Shown in pieces: positions 12,839-19,999 of a stretch of DNA of 21,819 nt (positions within the stretch are counted from its first letter, which is position 1; the number at the start of each line of letters is the position of its first letter). The DNA is from TC-15 sp034437275 (GTDB lineage Bacteria > Chloroflexota > Anaerolineae > Aggregatilineales > Aggregatilineaceae). The stretch covers positions 1 to 21,819 of the forward strand of contig DAOTUD010000110.1 of NCBI GenBank assembly GCA_034437275.1, read 5' to 3'. The notes below the pieces were generated by a model. That model was not told the origin of the DNA. It made no database searches and saw only the letters and a list, made by a program, of their open reading frames with translations. The position numbers and the translations under genes are program-made.

Positions 12839-14989
12839 ATGCCATATTCCTGGCGTTCGTTCCGGCCAGTTTTGCTGGTCACACTATTAATCCTACTGAG
12901 TTTGCCGCTGCCCGCCACTTATGCGCAGGATGGCGATGGTGACGATCCCACCCCGATTGTGATCGCTGGCACGCGCGAGCGTGACATCGACGTGCTGATG
13001 GAAGAACTGCGCGATGCTTCCCCGCTGGACGAGGACGCGATCACGCTCGATTTGCTGGGGCCGGATACGGGCTTCCGCGCTATGTGCGAAGGCACCGCCG
13101 ATCTGGTGGTGTCCACCGAGCCGATCAGCGACTCCGCGATCCGCGTGTGCAGCAACCAGGATCGCAGCTTCATCGAAACCCTGATCGCCTACGAGGCGCT
13201 GGTCCTGCTGGCGCCGCCGGACACCCCGGTAACCTGCCTGAGCGACAACCAGGTATACGACGTCTGGTCCAGCGACGCGCCCGAGGAGGTCGTCTGGACT
13301 GATCTGCTGCCGGCTGCGGCGCAGGGCGCGACCACCGACGGCGAGCCGCTGACATTCTGGGGGCCGCTGGATTTCATGCGCGCGTACGATCTGTTCGAGG
13401 CGCTGGTCCCGTCCGGGCAACTGCGCGCGGCGCGCTATGAAGGCACCGAAGATATGGCCGCGCTCGTGGAGCAGCTCACCGAAGCCACCGACGCGACCGG
13501 TTTCATGTCGCTGGCCAGCTATGCGGCGTTGGCCCCGGACGGGCTGACCGTGATCGAGGTGGGCTACGTGGATGATGCCGGCATGACAAATTGCGTCGCC
13601 CCGGGCCTGAACACGGTCGGCAACGGGAGCTACCCGCTGGCGCAGCCCGTGTACCTGTACGTGAGTTCCGACAGCGCCCAGCGTGAGGATGTGCAGGCCT
13701 TCATGCGCGCCGTGCTGGTGGACGAGGACGGTGGGCGCGCAGTGGTCGAAAACCGGGACTACACCGTGCCGCCGCCCGAACTGTACGAATACGGCTGGAA
13801 CAACATCACCCAGGGCAATCTCGGGCGCACGTTGACTCGCCCCGCGACGCCGGTCGAGATCTCGACCGTGCAGGAAGGCAGCGTCACGATGGCCGGGACG
13901 CCGGTGCTGGACGACCTGACCGCGCCCGTCATCGACGAGTTCAAGACGCGCTATACCAATGCGCAGTTTGCGGGCGAGTGGTATGGTAATGCTGCCGGGT
14001 GGGAAGCCTTCTGCGCCGGTGAGGTTGACGTGCTGCAGACGACCAGCGTGCCGGACGAGGTCTGCGACGACGTCGATCCGTATGGCATCGATTTTGGCTA
14101 CGAGGCGATCCTGTTCGCGGTCCCGGCGGGCAACGACTGGATCGCGGACGACTGCCTGACGCAAGACCAGGCCAGCGCGCTGTTTGCCGCCGCCAACGAC
14201 AAGGGCGACGGCGCGGCGAGTTGGGATGCGGTCGACGCGGACTGGCCGGAGACGTCGCTGTTGTTCGTCGTGCCGCCGCTGTCCACCGGCGACACCGATC
14301 TGGTGTTGATCAAGCTGCTGCAAAACCCGAACTTCAACATCCGGATCGACTGGGTGGAAGACGACGACCCGCTCTATCGCTTGCAGGGCGTGGCCAACAC
14401 CGCCCAGGACCCGAACAACCCCAACAACGGCATCACCTTCCTGCGCTGGAGCGAATACGTCGATTTCCAGGGCGACCCAGACAGCGTCAAGCTGCTGGCG
14501 GTCGAAAATCCCGACAGCGGCAAATGTGTCGCGCCGGAACTCGACACCTTCGCGGACGGCTCGTACGCGCTGTCCTACCCGGTGCGGGTTTACTTCAACC
14601 AGGATAAGTTCGACGACAACCCGCTGCTGCGCGCGTTCCTGTGGCAGTTCTACACGGATGCCACGTTCGAGGTGCTGCGCGAGCAGTTCAGCTTCGCCGG
14701 GCTGGACGTGGACGCCCTGGAGGAACAGGCCGACACGGTCTACGACCTGCTGGCAGCGTACGAAGCACCTGATGCCGCTGATGACGATGCGGCTGACGAC
14801 GCTGGCGCAGATGATGCGGCTGACGACGCTGCCGATGATGCGGCTGACGACGCTGCCGATGATGCAGCTGCTGATGATGACGCCGCTGATGACGATGCGG
14901 GCGACGATGCGGCTGATGACGACGCTGCCGATGATGCGGCTGCTGATGATGCCGGGGATGACGACGCGGGCGACAACAGCGACAGCTAA
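12839..14989 (+). CDS. Exported protein with two PstS-like binding modules and an Asp/Ala tail
   Basis: ATG at 12839 is fixed by GGAGGAG at 12824-12830 (8-nt spacing) and by the signal peptide that follows (RPVLLVTLLILLSLPLPATYA, cleavage near residue 29). The protein is 716 aa. Module 1 (about 38-310) has GFRAMCEGTADLVVSTEPIS and NTVGNGSYPLAQPVYLYV, both characteristic of phosphate-type (PstS/PBP-like) solute-binding proteins. Module 2 (about 355-640) repeats the layout with GWEAFCAGEVDVL and TFADGSYALSYPVRVYF. Four cysteines recur in each module (C83, C104, C133, C252 and C392, C409, C439, C563), so it is an internal duplication. Residues 645-716 are almost only Asp and Ala. There is no lipobox, no sortase signal and no ABC permease or ATPase nearby, so uptake is not established; sensing, scavenging or adhesion are alternatives. 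Confidence 0.78.
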   Translation: MPYSWRSFRPVLLVTLLILLSLPLPATYAQDGDGDDPTPIVIAGTRERDIDVLMEELRDASPLDEDAITLDLLGPDTGFRAMCEGTADLVVSTEPISDSAIRVCSNQDRSFIETLIAYEALVLLAPPDTPVTCLSDNQVYDVWSSDAPEEVVWTDLLPAAAQGATTDGEPLTFWGPLDFMRAYDLFEALVPSGQLRAARYEGTEDMAALVEQLTEATDATGFMSLASYAALAPDGLTVIEVGYVDDAGMTNCVAPGLNTVGNGSYPLAQPVYLYVSSDSAQREDVQAFMRAVLVDEDGGRAVVENRDYTVPPPELYEYGWNNITQGNLGRTLTRPATPVEISTVQEGSVTMAGTPVLDDLTAPVIDEFKTRYTNAQFAGEWYGNAAGWEAFCAGEVDVLQTTSVPDEVCDDVDPYGIDFGYEAILFAVPAGNDWIADDCLTQDQASALFAAANDKGDGAASWDAVDADWPETSLLFVVPPLSTGDTDLVLIKLLQNPNFNIRIDWVEDDDPLYRLQGVANTAQDPNNPNNGITFLRWSEYVDFQGDPDSVKLLAVENPDSGKCVAPELDTFADGSYALSYPVRVYFNQDKFDDNPLLRAFLWQFYTDATFEVLREQFSFAGLDVDALEEQADTVYDLLAAYEAPDAADDDAADDAGADDAADDAADDAADDAADDAAADDDAADDDAGDDAADDDAADDAAADDAGDDDAGDNSDS
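14771..14986 (+). repeat. Asp/Ala-coding repetitive tract with 24-bp tandem units
   Basis: This in-frame tract encodes residues 645-716 of the PstS-like protein. A 24-bp unit beginning GATGATGCGGCTGACGACG occurs twice without mismatch (14810-14833 and 14834-14857), with degenerate copies on both sides. Units encode DDAADDAA-type octapeptides. The pattern suggests slippage growth and possible length variation between strains. Confidence 0.8.
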
Positions 14990-15026
14990 GCTGCGCACGC
15001 CGCGACATCCGGATAACCCGATAACC

Positions 15027-15057
15027 AATAACGCCCCCGGCCTGGGGGCGTTATTTT
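15027..15057 (+). terminator. Rho-independent terminator of the PstS-like gene
   Basis: AATAACGCCCCC (15027-15038) pairs perfectly with GGGGGCGTTATT (15044-15055) across GGCCT, and the T-rich TTATTTT lies at 15051-15057. The 12-bp perfect stem with its A/T flanks is symmetrical, so it can also stop the minus-strand toxin transcript, which ends 30 bp further on. Confidence 0.9.
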
Positions 15058-15085
15058 GGGTGAAGTGATGCGGTGTTTGGGGCGA

Positions 15086-15529
15086 TTATTGTTTATTCTC
15101 GTCCTCTTGAATTGCTGTGATCACAATGTCTGGCGTAACAATTGTCAGGCCCGAGCGTTGGGCCACTTCCGGTGGTTCTAACAAGTGTTTGCGGTCATAA
15201 GTGACCAGATAGTCTGGTTGGGCGGCAATCGCGGCGGCGACGATTGGGGCGTCTTTGGCTGCTACGTATTCCGCTGTGGCTTGGACCGCTGCTGTCGTTG
15301 GATCGTTTACCATTTCCGGCTCGATCAACTGCATTAGCTGGTGGAGAGTGTCGATTTTTTCTGGTACTTTTTTGGTCAGGTTGCGTTCTACTTCATCCAT
15401 TACATCCTGGCTGATAAGGACCTGGACTTGGTCTGCGACGGCGAGCAAAACCAGATCATGTGCTGAGCCGGTGGTTGAGTAAACCGCTGCAAATAGAACA
15501 CTGGCATCAAGAAATACCCTATTCGTCAT
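15086..15529 (-). CDS. PIN-domain toxin (VapC-like ribonuclease)
   Basis: The protein is 147 aa. The start at 15529 overlaps the end of the antitoxin gene by 11 bp and gives the typical PIN N terminus MTNRVFLDASVLFAA. The acidic residues expected for a metal-dependent PIN nuclease are present: D8, E46 (in VMDEVERNL), D93 (AAKDAPIVAAAI) and D112 (LVTYDRKHLL). The spacing fits the PIN_3 type (putative toxin component, PIN family). Such toxins cleave RNA and are neutralised by the partner antitoxin. The gene is visibly richer in A+T than its surroundings, which suggests horizontal arrival. The open frame upstream to 15589 lies within the antitoxin gene and is not expected to be translated. Confidence 0.88.
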   Translation of the reverse strand: MTNRVFLDASVLFAAVYSTTGSAHDLVLLAVADQVQVLISQDVMDEVERNLTKKVPEKIDTLHQLMQLIEPEMVNDPTTAAVQATAEYVAAKDAPIVAAAIAAQPDYLVTYDRKHLLEPPEVAQRSGLTIVTPDIVITAIQEDENKQ

Positions 15530-15803
15530 CGATTTCCTGGCCGTACTTCTCGTCGTAGATTTCCTGGCGGATCGCTTGGCCAGACTCAATCAAGTCGTCC
15601 AGACTGATGCCTTTTTCTTGCAAGGCATCGCCAATCTCATCCATCAGCTTGGCTGCTAACAGAACCTTGGGGCTAATCAACAGGCCGTCTTCTGTTTCTT
15701 CAAAAACCACCACATCCCCTTTTTGGAGGCCATAGCGTTTTCGGAATTCCGCTGGTAAGGTTACCTGCCCATTTTCCTGAATGGTATACACTTTTTTTGC
15801 CAT
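15519..15803 (-). CDS. AbrB/SpoVT-type antitoxin
   Basis: The protein is 94 aa. The swapped-hairpin AbrB/MazE domain covers about residues 4-48 (VYTIQENGQVTLPAEFRKRYGLQKGDVVVFEETEDGL is its full core, with the GQVTLPAEFRKRYGL signature). The C-terminal half (MDEIGDALQEKGISLDDLIES) is a charged helical segment of the kind that wraps the toxin. AGGAG lies 4 nt before the ATG. It precedes and overlaps the PIN toxin, the usual antitoxin-first order. The repeats just upstream are likely its own operator sites, since such antitoxins repress their operons. Confidence 0.9.
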   Translation of the reverse strand: MAKKVYTIQENGQVTLPAEFRKRYGLQKGDVVVFEETEDGLLISPKVLLAAKLMDEIGDALQEKGISLDDLIESGQAIRQEIYDEKYGQEIDDE

Positions 15804-15818
15804 TGACTCCTGCTCCTC

Positions 15819-15853
15819 AACTCATAGATTATGAAAATATGAGATTATGAGTT
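15819..15853 (-). promoter_or_regulatory. Putative operator of the toxin-antitoxin operon
   Basis: AACTCATA (15819-15826) and TATGAGTT (15846-15853) form an inverted repeat. Another TATGAG at 15838-15843 pairs with CTCATA (15821-15826), and AGATTATGA occurs twice as a direct repeat (15826-15834 and 15842-15850). The cluster lies between the -10 and the antitoxin start, where a repressor would block transcription. Confidence 0.6.
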
Positions 15854-15859
15854 AGTTGG

Positions 15860-15868
15860 ATTATAGCA
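15860..15868 (-). promoter_or_regulatory. Extended -10 promoter of the toxin-antitoxin operon
   Basis: The minus strand reads TGCTATAAT, a perfect TGn-extended -10 about 57 nt before the antitoxin ATG. The -35 position (TTCCCT at 17-nt spacing) is poor, as often seen with extended -10 promoters. Confidence 0.55.
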
Positions 15869-15921
15869 GGTGACTGATAGCAAGGGAAGCCTCAGGATTG
15901 TTTGCACACCTGCGGATCGCC

Positions 15922-16710
15922 TCAGTTGCGCGCCAGACGGATATCGGCGATCAGCGTGCCGCTGAGCTGGCGCTGCATCGTGCCCGGCTGCGCGGTCAGT
16001 TCGCGCTCGAGATGCTGCGTGTAGCCGCTGTCGATGGGGAATGTCCATTCCAGCCAGTTCGCCGCATCCAGCGCCGGCCACAGGATCGCGGCCTGGTAGT
16101 CACGCACATCCTGGTACTCGACACACGTCAGCCGGTAGTGCTCCAACTGGCGGGGATAGTCCGGGACAATCGTCACCCGTGCCCACACCGCGCCATCCTG
16201 TACGAACGTGTCGCCGTCGATGGTGTATTGCAGCGGGGTGGTGTGCAGGATGTCGGGGTTGCAGTACGGCTGGCTGACGCGCGGATTGAAGACCAGGCGC
16301 GACGCGTCCAGCCCACTTTCGCCGGCGGCGGTGGGGCTGTCCGGCAGCCCGGTCTGCGCGGTGATGGTGCCGTCCATGTTCACCTGCAGCTTGATCGACG
16401 TGGTGTACGTGATCGTCTGGATCGTCGCGCCGGGTTCGATCGCTAACTCTTGCAGTTCGATATCGAAATATAACGCCCATGACCCCACCAGCGGCTCCAA
16501 CACGGCGGCATAGGTCAGGGTCGGGGTGGGCTGCGGGGTGCGGGTTGGCTCGGCAGTGACGATCCGAGTCGGGGGGATGCGCGGCTGGGTGGGGGCCTGG
16601 GTGGCGAGCGTCGTAGGCGGGATCGGCGTGGCGTCGTCTGCGTCGCTCTCGCCGCAGGCCGCCAGCCCGACGATCACCACCATGATCAGCAGTATCTTGA
16701 TATAGCGCAT
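15922..16710 (-). CDS. Lipoprotein of unknown function
   Basis: ATG at 16710 lies 2 bp after the preceding stop and starts a perfect lipoprotein signal, MRYIKILLIMVVIVGLAAC (lipid Cys at residue 19). The frame is open further upstream but lies inside the neighbouring gene. The mature part of the 262-aa protein begins with an acidic stretch and a Thr/Pro linker (about 27-65, TPIPPTTLATQAPTQP). It then forms a beta-rich domain (VGSWALYFDIELQEL, then INMDGTIT-like strands, then TFVQDGAVWARVTIV). The alternation suggests a lipocalin- or META-like barrel, but no family is recognised. It forms a two-gene unit with the 63-aa protein upstream and is predicted to sit on the outer face of the membrane. 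Confidence 0.75.
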   Translation of the reverse strand: MRYIKILLIMVVIVGLAACGESDADDATPIPPTTLATQAPTQPRIPPTRIVTAEPTRTPQPTPTLTYAAVLEPLVGSWALYFDIELQELAIEPGATIQTITYTTSIKLQVNMDGTITAQTGLPDSPTAAGESGLDASRLVFNPRVSQPYCNPDILHTTPLQYTIDGDTFVQDGAVWARVTIVPDYPRQLEHYRLTCVEYQDVRDYQAAILWPALDAANWLEWTFPIDSGYTQHLERELTAQPGTMQRQLSGTLIADIRLARN

Positions 16711-16712
16711 GG

Positions 16713-16904
16713 CTAGTCTACCTCGTCGGATTCCTGCGACTGGCGCAGCCGGGACAGGCGCGCCCGTGCTCCGGTGCGGTCTTCCAGGTCTTCTACGCGG
16801 TCGATCAAAAAGCGCCACATATCGATCGGGACCTGGACCGCGATGATCTCTTCGTCCTCGTTGCGGACATGTGTAACCGAGTTCCAGACGTCCTTGAGTT
16901 CCAT
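16713..16904 (-). CDS. Small acidic protein of unknown function (63 aa)
   Basis: ATG at 16904 (MELKDVWNSVTHVRNEDEE) is preferred over upstream in-frame starts, because the upstream residues are uncharacteristic and a TATAAT-like -10 lies at 16957-16962. AAGGA lies about 13 nt before the ATG, which is longer than usual. The protein is short, with a strand-like middle (IIAVQVPIDMW) and an amphipathic helix (FLIDRVEDLEDRTGARARLSRL). It has no signal peptide and no known motif. Its stop lies 2 bp before the lipoprotein start, so the two are probably co-translated. It could be a small regulatory or chaperone-like partner, but this is not shown. Confidence 0.55.
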   Translation of the reverse strand: MELKDVWNSVTHVRNEDEEIIAVQVPIDMWRFLIDRVEDLEDRTGARARLSRLRQSQESDEVD

Positions 16905-16956
16905 CCTGCTTTCATCCTTGCCGATTATGTCTTGACGATGGTTGGCCGGTAACCCT

Positions 16957-16962
16957 ATTATA
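16957..16962 (-). promoter_or_regulatory. Candidate -10 for the 63-aa protein/lipoprotein unit
   Basis: Minus-strand TATAAT lies about 53 nt before the ATG at 16904, in the 154-bp divergent gap shared with the dinG-like gene. No convincing -35 was seen. Confidence 0.4.
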
Positions 16963-17006
16963 CCCTCGGTTGCGATAATAGTGGTGGATCGCAGCCGGCG
17001 CAAATG

Positions 17007-17015
17007 TGATACAAT
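17007..17015 (+). promoter_or_regulatory. Candidate extended -10 for the DinG-family gene
   Basis: The plus strand reads TGATACAAT, a TGn-extended -10, 44 nt before the ATG at 17059. The -35 region is poor. No LexA-type palindrome was recognised nearby, so damage induction is not supported by sequence. Confidence 0.45.
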
Positions 17016-17058
17016 ACCCCTCGTTCGGCGTTACTCAAAATCTAGAATGGAGTGAATT

Positions 17059-19857
17059 ATGCGCGACGTGATCGTCGCCCTGGACCTGGAAACCACAGGC
17101 CTGAACAAATACGAAGACGAAATTATCGAGATCGGTGCAGCGCGCTTCCAGGATGGGGAAGTGCTGGATACGTTCAGTACGCTGGTGAACCCGGGCCGCA
17201 CGGTGCCGGAGCGGATCACCGCGATCACCGGCATCCGCACCGAAGACCTGATCGGCGCGCCGCGTATTAACGAGGTGTTGGGCGACCTGCGGCGCTTTAT
17301 CGGCAGCGCGCCCGTGTTGGGCCATCGCATCATGTTCGACCTGGGCATGTTGGAGCGTTTCGGCGTGGGGACCACCAACCTGCCGCTGGACACCTACGAC
17401 CTGGCGTCGGTCATGCTGCCGCGCATTGCCCGCTACAACCTGACGCACCTCACCGCGTCGCTGGGCCTGGAACTCGAACACGCCCACCGCGCGCTGGACG
17501 ATGCCATTGCGACCGGCAAGCTGTACTATGCGTTGTGGCAGCGTATCCTGGACCTGCCGCTGGCGCTGCTCCAGGAGATCGTCGAGGCGGCGCGTGGGCT
17601 GGACTGGAACGCCGAGCCGGTCTTCATGGCCGCGCTCCAGGAGCGCAGCAAGACCGCCCTCACCGACAAACAGCGCGACGAAATCTCGCTGGATGATGTC
17701 TTCCAGCCGCCTGCGCACGGGTGGCACCCGCTGCGCCCCGACACCGAGCGCCACCCGCTGGACGTGGACGCGCTGGCCGCGACGATTGAGGCGGAGGGCG
17801 AACTGGCCCAGACCTTCCCCGGCTACGAGCACCGCGCTCAGCAGGTCGAGATGCTGCGCCGGGTGAGCGACGCCTTCAACCAGGGCGAGCACCTGATGAT
17901 CGAAGCGCCGACCGGCGTTGGCAAGGGCCTGGCCTACCTTATCCCTGCCATCTACTGGGCCACGCAGAACAACGAGCGCGTCGTGATCAGCACGGCGACG
18001 ATTAACTTGCAGGACCAGCTCATCAACAAGGACCTGCCGATGCTGGCGGCGGCGTTGGGTGTGCCGTTCCGGGCGGCGGTCGTCAAGGGGCGCAACAACT
18101 ACCTGTGCCCGCGCCGCCTGCAAACGCTGCGCCGCCGCACGCCGACCTCGGTCGGCGAAATCCGCGTGCTGGCCAAAATCCTGGTGTGGCTGCTGGAGTC
18201 CGACAGCGGCGACCGGGGCGAGATTTCGCTGCGCGGCTTCGAGGAAAATGTGGTCTGGTCGCGGCTGAGCGCGGCGGACGAAGGCTGCACGCTGGCCCGC
18301 TGCGACGAGCACATGCACGGTGTGTGCCCGTTCTACAAGGCGCGCCGCGAGGCCGAAGCGGCGCACATCCTGGTGGTGAACCACGCGCTGCTGCTGTCCG
18401 ATGTGCAGATTGGTAACCGCGTGCTGCCGGATTACCGCTACCTGGTGATCGACGAGGCGCACCATCTCGAAGACGCCACCACCAACGGCCTGTCGTACCA
18501 GATCAACCAGGTCACGCTCCAGCGCCAGATCAAGGACCTGGGCGGCCCGCGTGCCGGGCTGCTGGGCGACGTGCTGCGCAGCACGCGCGGCAGCGTGCCG
18601 GATAGCTACTTCAGCCAGATCGAGGAGTACGTGAACAACGTCGCCGCCACCGTCGAGGCGATGGGCTACCATGTGCGCCAGTATTTCAGCACGCTGTACG
18701 GTTTTCTGGAGAGCACCGGGGCCTTGCGGCGCAATGATTTCATGACCCAGATTCGCATCACGCCCCAGGTCCGGCAGCAGGAACACTGGGCGCGGGTGGT
18801 GGCGGCCTGGAAGGTGCTCAGCCAGTTCACGCAGGGGCTTTCCAGCGCGATGAACCGGCTGGCGAAAGGGCTGGCCGGGCTGGACCAGTTCGACGTGATC
18901 GAATTCGACGACCTGCTCTCCAGTGTGCAGGCGGCGGCGCGCCACCTGGAAACCGCCCACATCCAGCTTGGCGCGTTCTCCAACGAGCCGCAGGACAACA
19001 TGATCTACTGGGCGCAGGTGGGGCAGGACCGCGAGCGCGTGTCGATCCATGCTGCGCCGCTGAACGTCGGGCCGCTGCTCGACGAACACCTGTGGCAGAC
19101 CAAAGACTCGGTCGTGCTGACCAGCGCCACGCTGCGCACCGGCGGCACCTTCGACTACATGCGCGACCGGCTGAGCACGTACGACATCACCGCGACGGTG
19201 GTCGGCTCGCCGTTTGATTACGAGCAGAACACGCTGGTCTACGTGCCGACCGACATCCCGGCCCCCAACCGCCGCGACGAGTACCAGCGCCATGTCGAGC
19301 GCGGGCTGATCGAACTGGCCGCCGCCACCGGCGGGCGCTTGCTGGGCCTGTTCACCAGCTACTCCCAGCTGCGGCAGACGGCGCACGCCATCGCGCCGCG
19401 CCTGGCGTTGGGCGATATCACCGTCTTCGACCAGAGCGACGGCACCAGCCGCCAGAGCTTGCTGGACGGCTTCAAGGAGACGGAAAAGGCCGTGCTGCTG
19501 GGCACGCGCTCGTTTTGGGAAGGCGTGGATGTGCCGGGCGACGATCTCAGCGTGCTGGTGATCGTGCGGCTGCCGTTCGCGGTGCCGTCCGACCCGATCT
19601 TCGCGGCGCGCTCCGAACTCTACGACAACAGCTTCATGCAGTACGCCGTGCCGGACGCGATCCTGCGCTTCCGCCAGGGCTTCGGGCGCTTGATCCGCAC
19701 CACGACCGACCGGGGCGTGGTGGTGCTGCTCGATAACCGCGTGGTGACCAAGCGCTATGGGCAGTCGTTCCTGGACAGCCTACCGGCGTGCCGGGTGCAG
19801 CGTGGGTCGCTGGCCGATCTGCCGCGCGTGGCGACGGCGTGGCTCGACCAGGGCTAA
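17059..19857 (+). CDS. dinG: DinG-family helicase fused to N-terminal DEDDh 3'-5' exonuclease
   Basis: The protein is 932 aa; GGAG lies 6 nt before the ATG. Residues 1-165 form a DnaQ-like exonuclease with all catalytic positions: D9 and E11 in ALDLETTG, D94 in GHRIMFDLGML, and H143 and D148 in HRALDDA. The SF2 XPD/DinG helicase follows: Walker A APTGVGKG with K289, motif Ia STATINLQDQL, Walker B D465-EAH, then SFWEGVDVPG and motif VI Q873-GFGRLIR. Four cysteines, C350, C410, C415 and C423, sit between Walker A and DEAH where E. coli DinG binds its 4Fe-4S cluster. DinG helicases unwind DNA 5'-3' at R-loops and forks. Firmicute fusions such as that of Staphylococcus aureus lack the Fe-S domain and act only as nucleases; here both functions look intact. 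Confidence 0.93.
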   Translation: MRDVIVALDLETTGLNKYEDEIIEIGAARFQDGEVLDTFSTLVNPGRTVPERITAITGIRTEDLIGAPRINEVLGDLRRFIGSAPVLGHRIMFDLGMLERFGVGTTNLPLDTYDLASVMLPRIARYNLTHLTASLGLELEHAHRALDDAIATGKLYYALWQRILDLPLALLQEIVEAARGLDWNAEPVFMAALQERSKTALTDKQRDEISLDDVFQPPAHGWHPLRPDTERHPLDVDALAATIEAEGELAQTFPGYEHRAQQVEMLRRVSDAFNQGEHLMIEAPTGVGKGLAYLIPAIYWATQNNERVVISTATINLQDQLINKDLPMLAAALGVPFRAAVVKGRNNYLCPRRLQTLRRRTPTSVGEIRVLAKILVWLLESDSGDRGEISLRGFEENVVWSRLSAADEGCTLARCDEHMHGVCPFYKARREAEAAHILVVNHALLLSDVQIGNRVLPDYRYLVIDEAHHLEDATTNGLSYQINQVTLQRQIKDLGGPRAGLLGDVLRSTRGSVPDSYFSQIEEYVNNVAATVEAMGYHVRQYFSTLYGFLESTGALRRNDFMTQIRITPQVRQQEHWARVVAAWKVLSQFTQGLSSAMNRLAKGLAGLDQFDVIEFDDLLSSVQAAARHLETAHIQLGAFSNEPQDNMIYWAQVGQDRERVSIHAAPLNVGPLLDEHLWQTKDSVVLTSATLRTGGTFDYMRDRLSTYDITATVVGSPFDYEQNTLVYVPTDIPAPNRRDEYQRHVERGLIELAAATGGRLLGLFTSYSQLRQTAHAIAPRLALGDITVFDQSDGTSRQSLLDGFKETEKAVLLGTRSFWEGVDVPGDDLSVLVIVRLPFAVPSDPIFAARSELYDNSFMQYAVPDAILRFRQGFGRLIRTTTDRGVVVLLDNRVVTKRYGQSFLDSLPACRVQRGSLADLPRVATAWLDQG

Positions 19858-19864
19858 CTGCCCG

Positions 19865-19893
19865 TTGAAGCGCGCCGGATTTCCTGGTATAGT
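19865..19893 (+). promoter_or_regulatory. Promoter of efp
   Basis: TTGAAG (19865-19870) and TATAGT (19888-19893) are separated by exactly 17 nt, with a TG one base before the -10 (extended -10). It starts only 7 bp after the stop of the DinG-family gene, so efp is probably transcribed independently with a leader of about 100 nt. Confidence 0.65.
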
Positions 19894-19921
19894 GACAGTC
19901 CCACCCGGGATATGTTAACTG

Positions 19922-19958
19922 CAGCGCCAGGACATCGCCGCTATCACTGCCGGCGCTG
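19922..19958 (+). promoter_or_regulatory. Leader hairpin upstream of efp
   Basis: CAGCGCC (19922-19928) pairs perfectly with GGCGCTG (19952-19958) across a 23-nt loop within the predicted efp 5' leader. A short TTTT follows at 19963-19966. It may be a weak attenuator or simply mRNA structure; no known riboswitch consensus was recognised. Confidence 0.35.
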
Positions 19959-19999
19959 ACAGGTTTTGGTAAGGTTAAACGAGGGACGAATACAAACCG

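Noticed and set aside
14740..14976. Ser/Ala-only minus-strand frame that looks like a low-complexity protein
   Set aside because: It is the reverse reading of the Asp/Ala repeat tract.
14786..14980. Regular repeats suggesting a CRISPR array
   Set aside because: The units are contiguous, in frame and without unique spacers; they encode the Asp/Ala tail.
12893..15028. 711-codon minus-strand open frame opposite the PstS-like gene
   Set aside because: It is a shadow frame without recognisable domains; the plus frame has a strong ribosome binding site, signal peptide and terminator.
17016..17058. Possible LexA/SOS box upstream of the DinG-family gene
   Set aside because: No palindrome resembling a known LexA consensus was found in the 154-bp gap.
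17035..19386. 783-codon minus-strand open frame opposite the DinG-family gene
   Set aside because: Composition is that of antisense G+C-rich coding DNA (Arg, His, Gln, Val), with no motif; the plus strand encodes clear exonuclease and helicase motifs.
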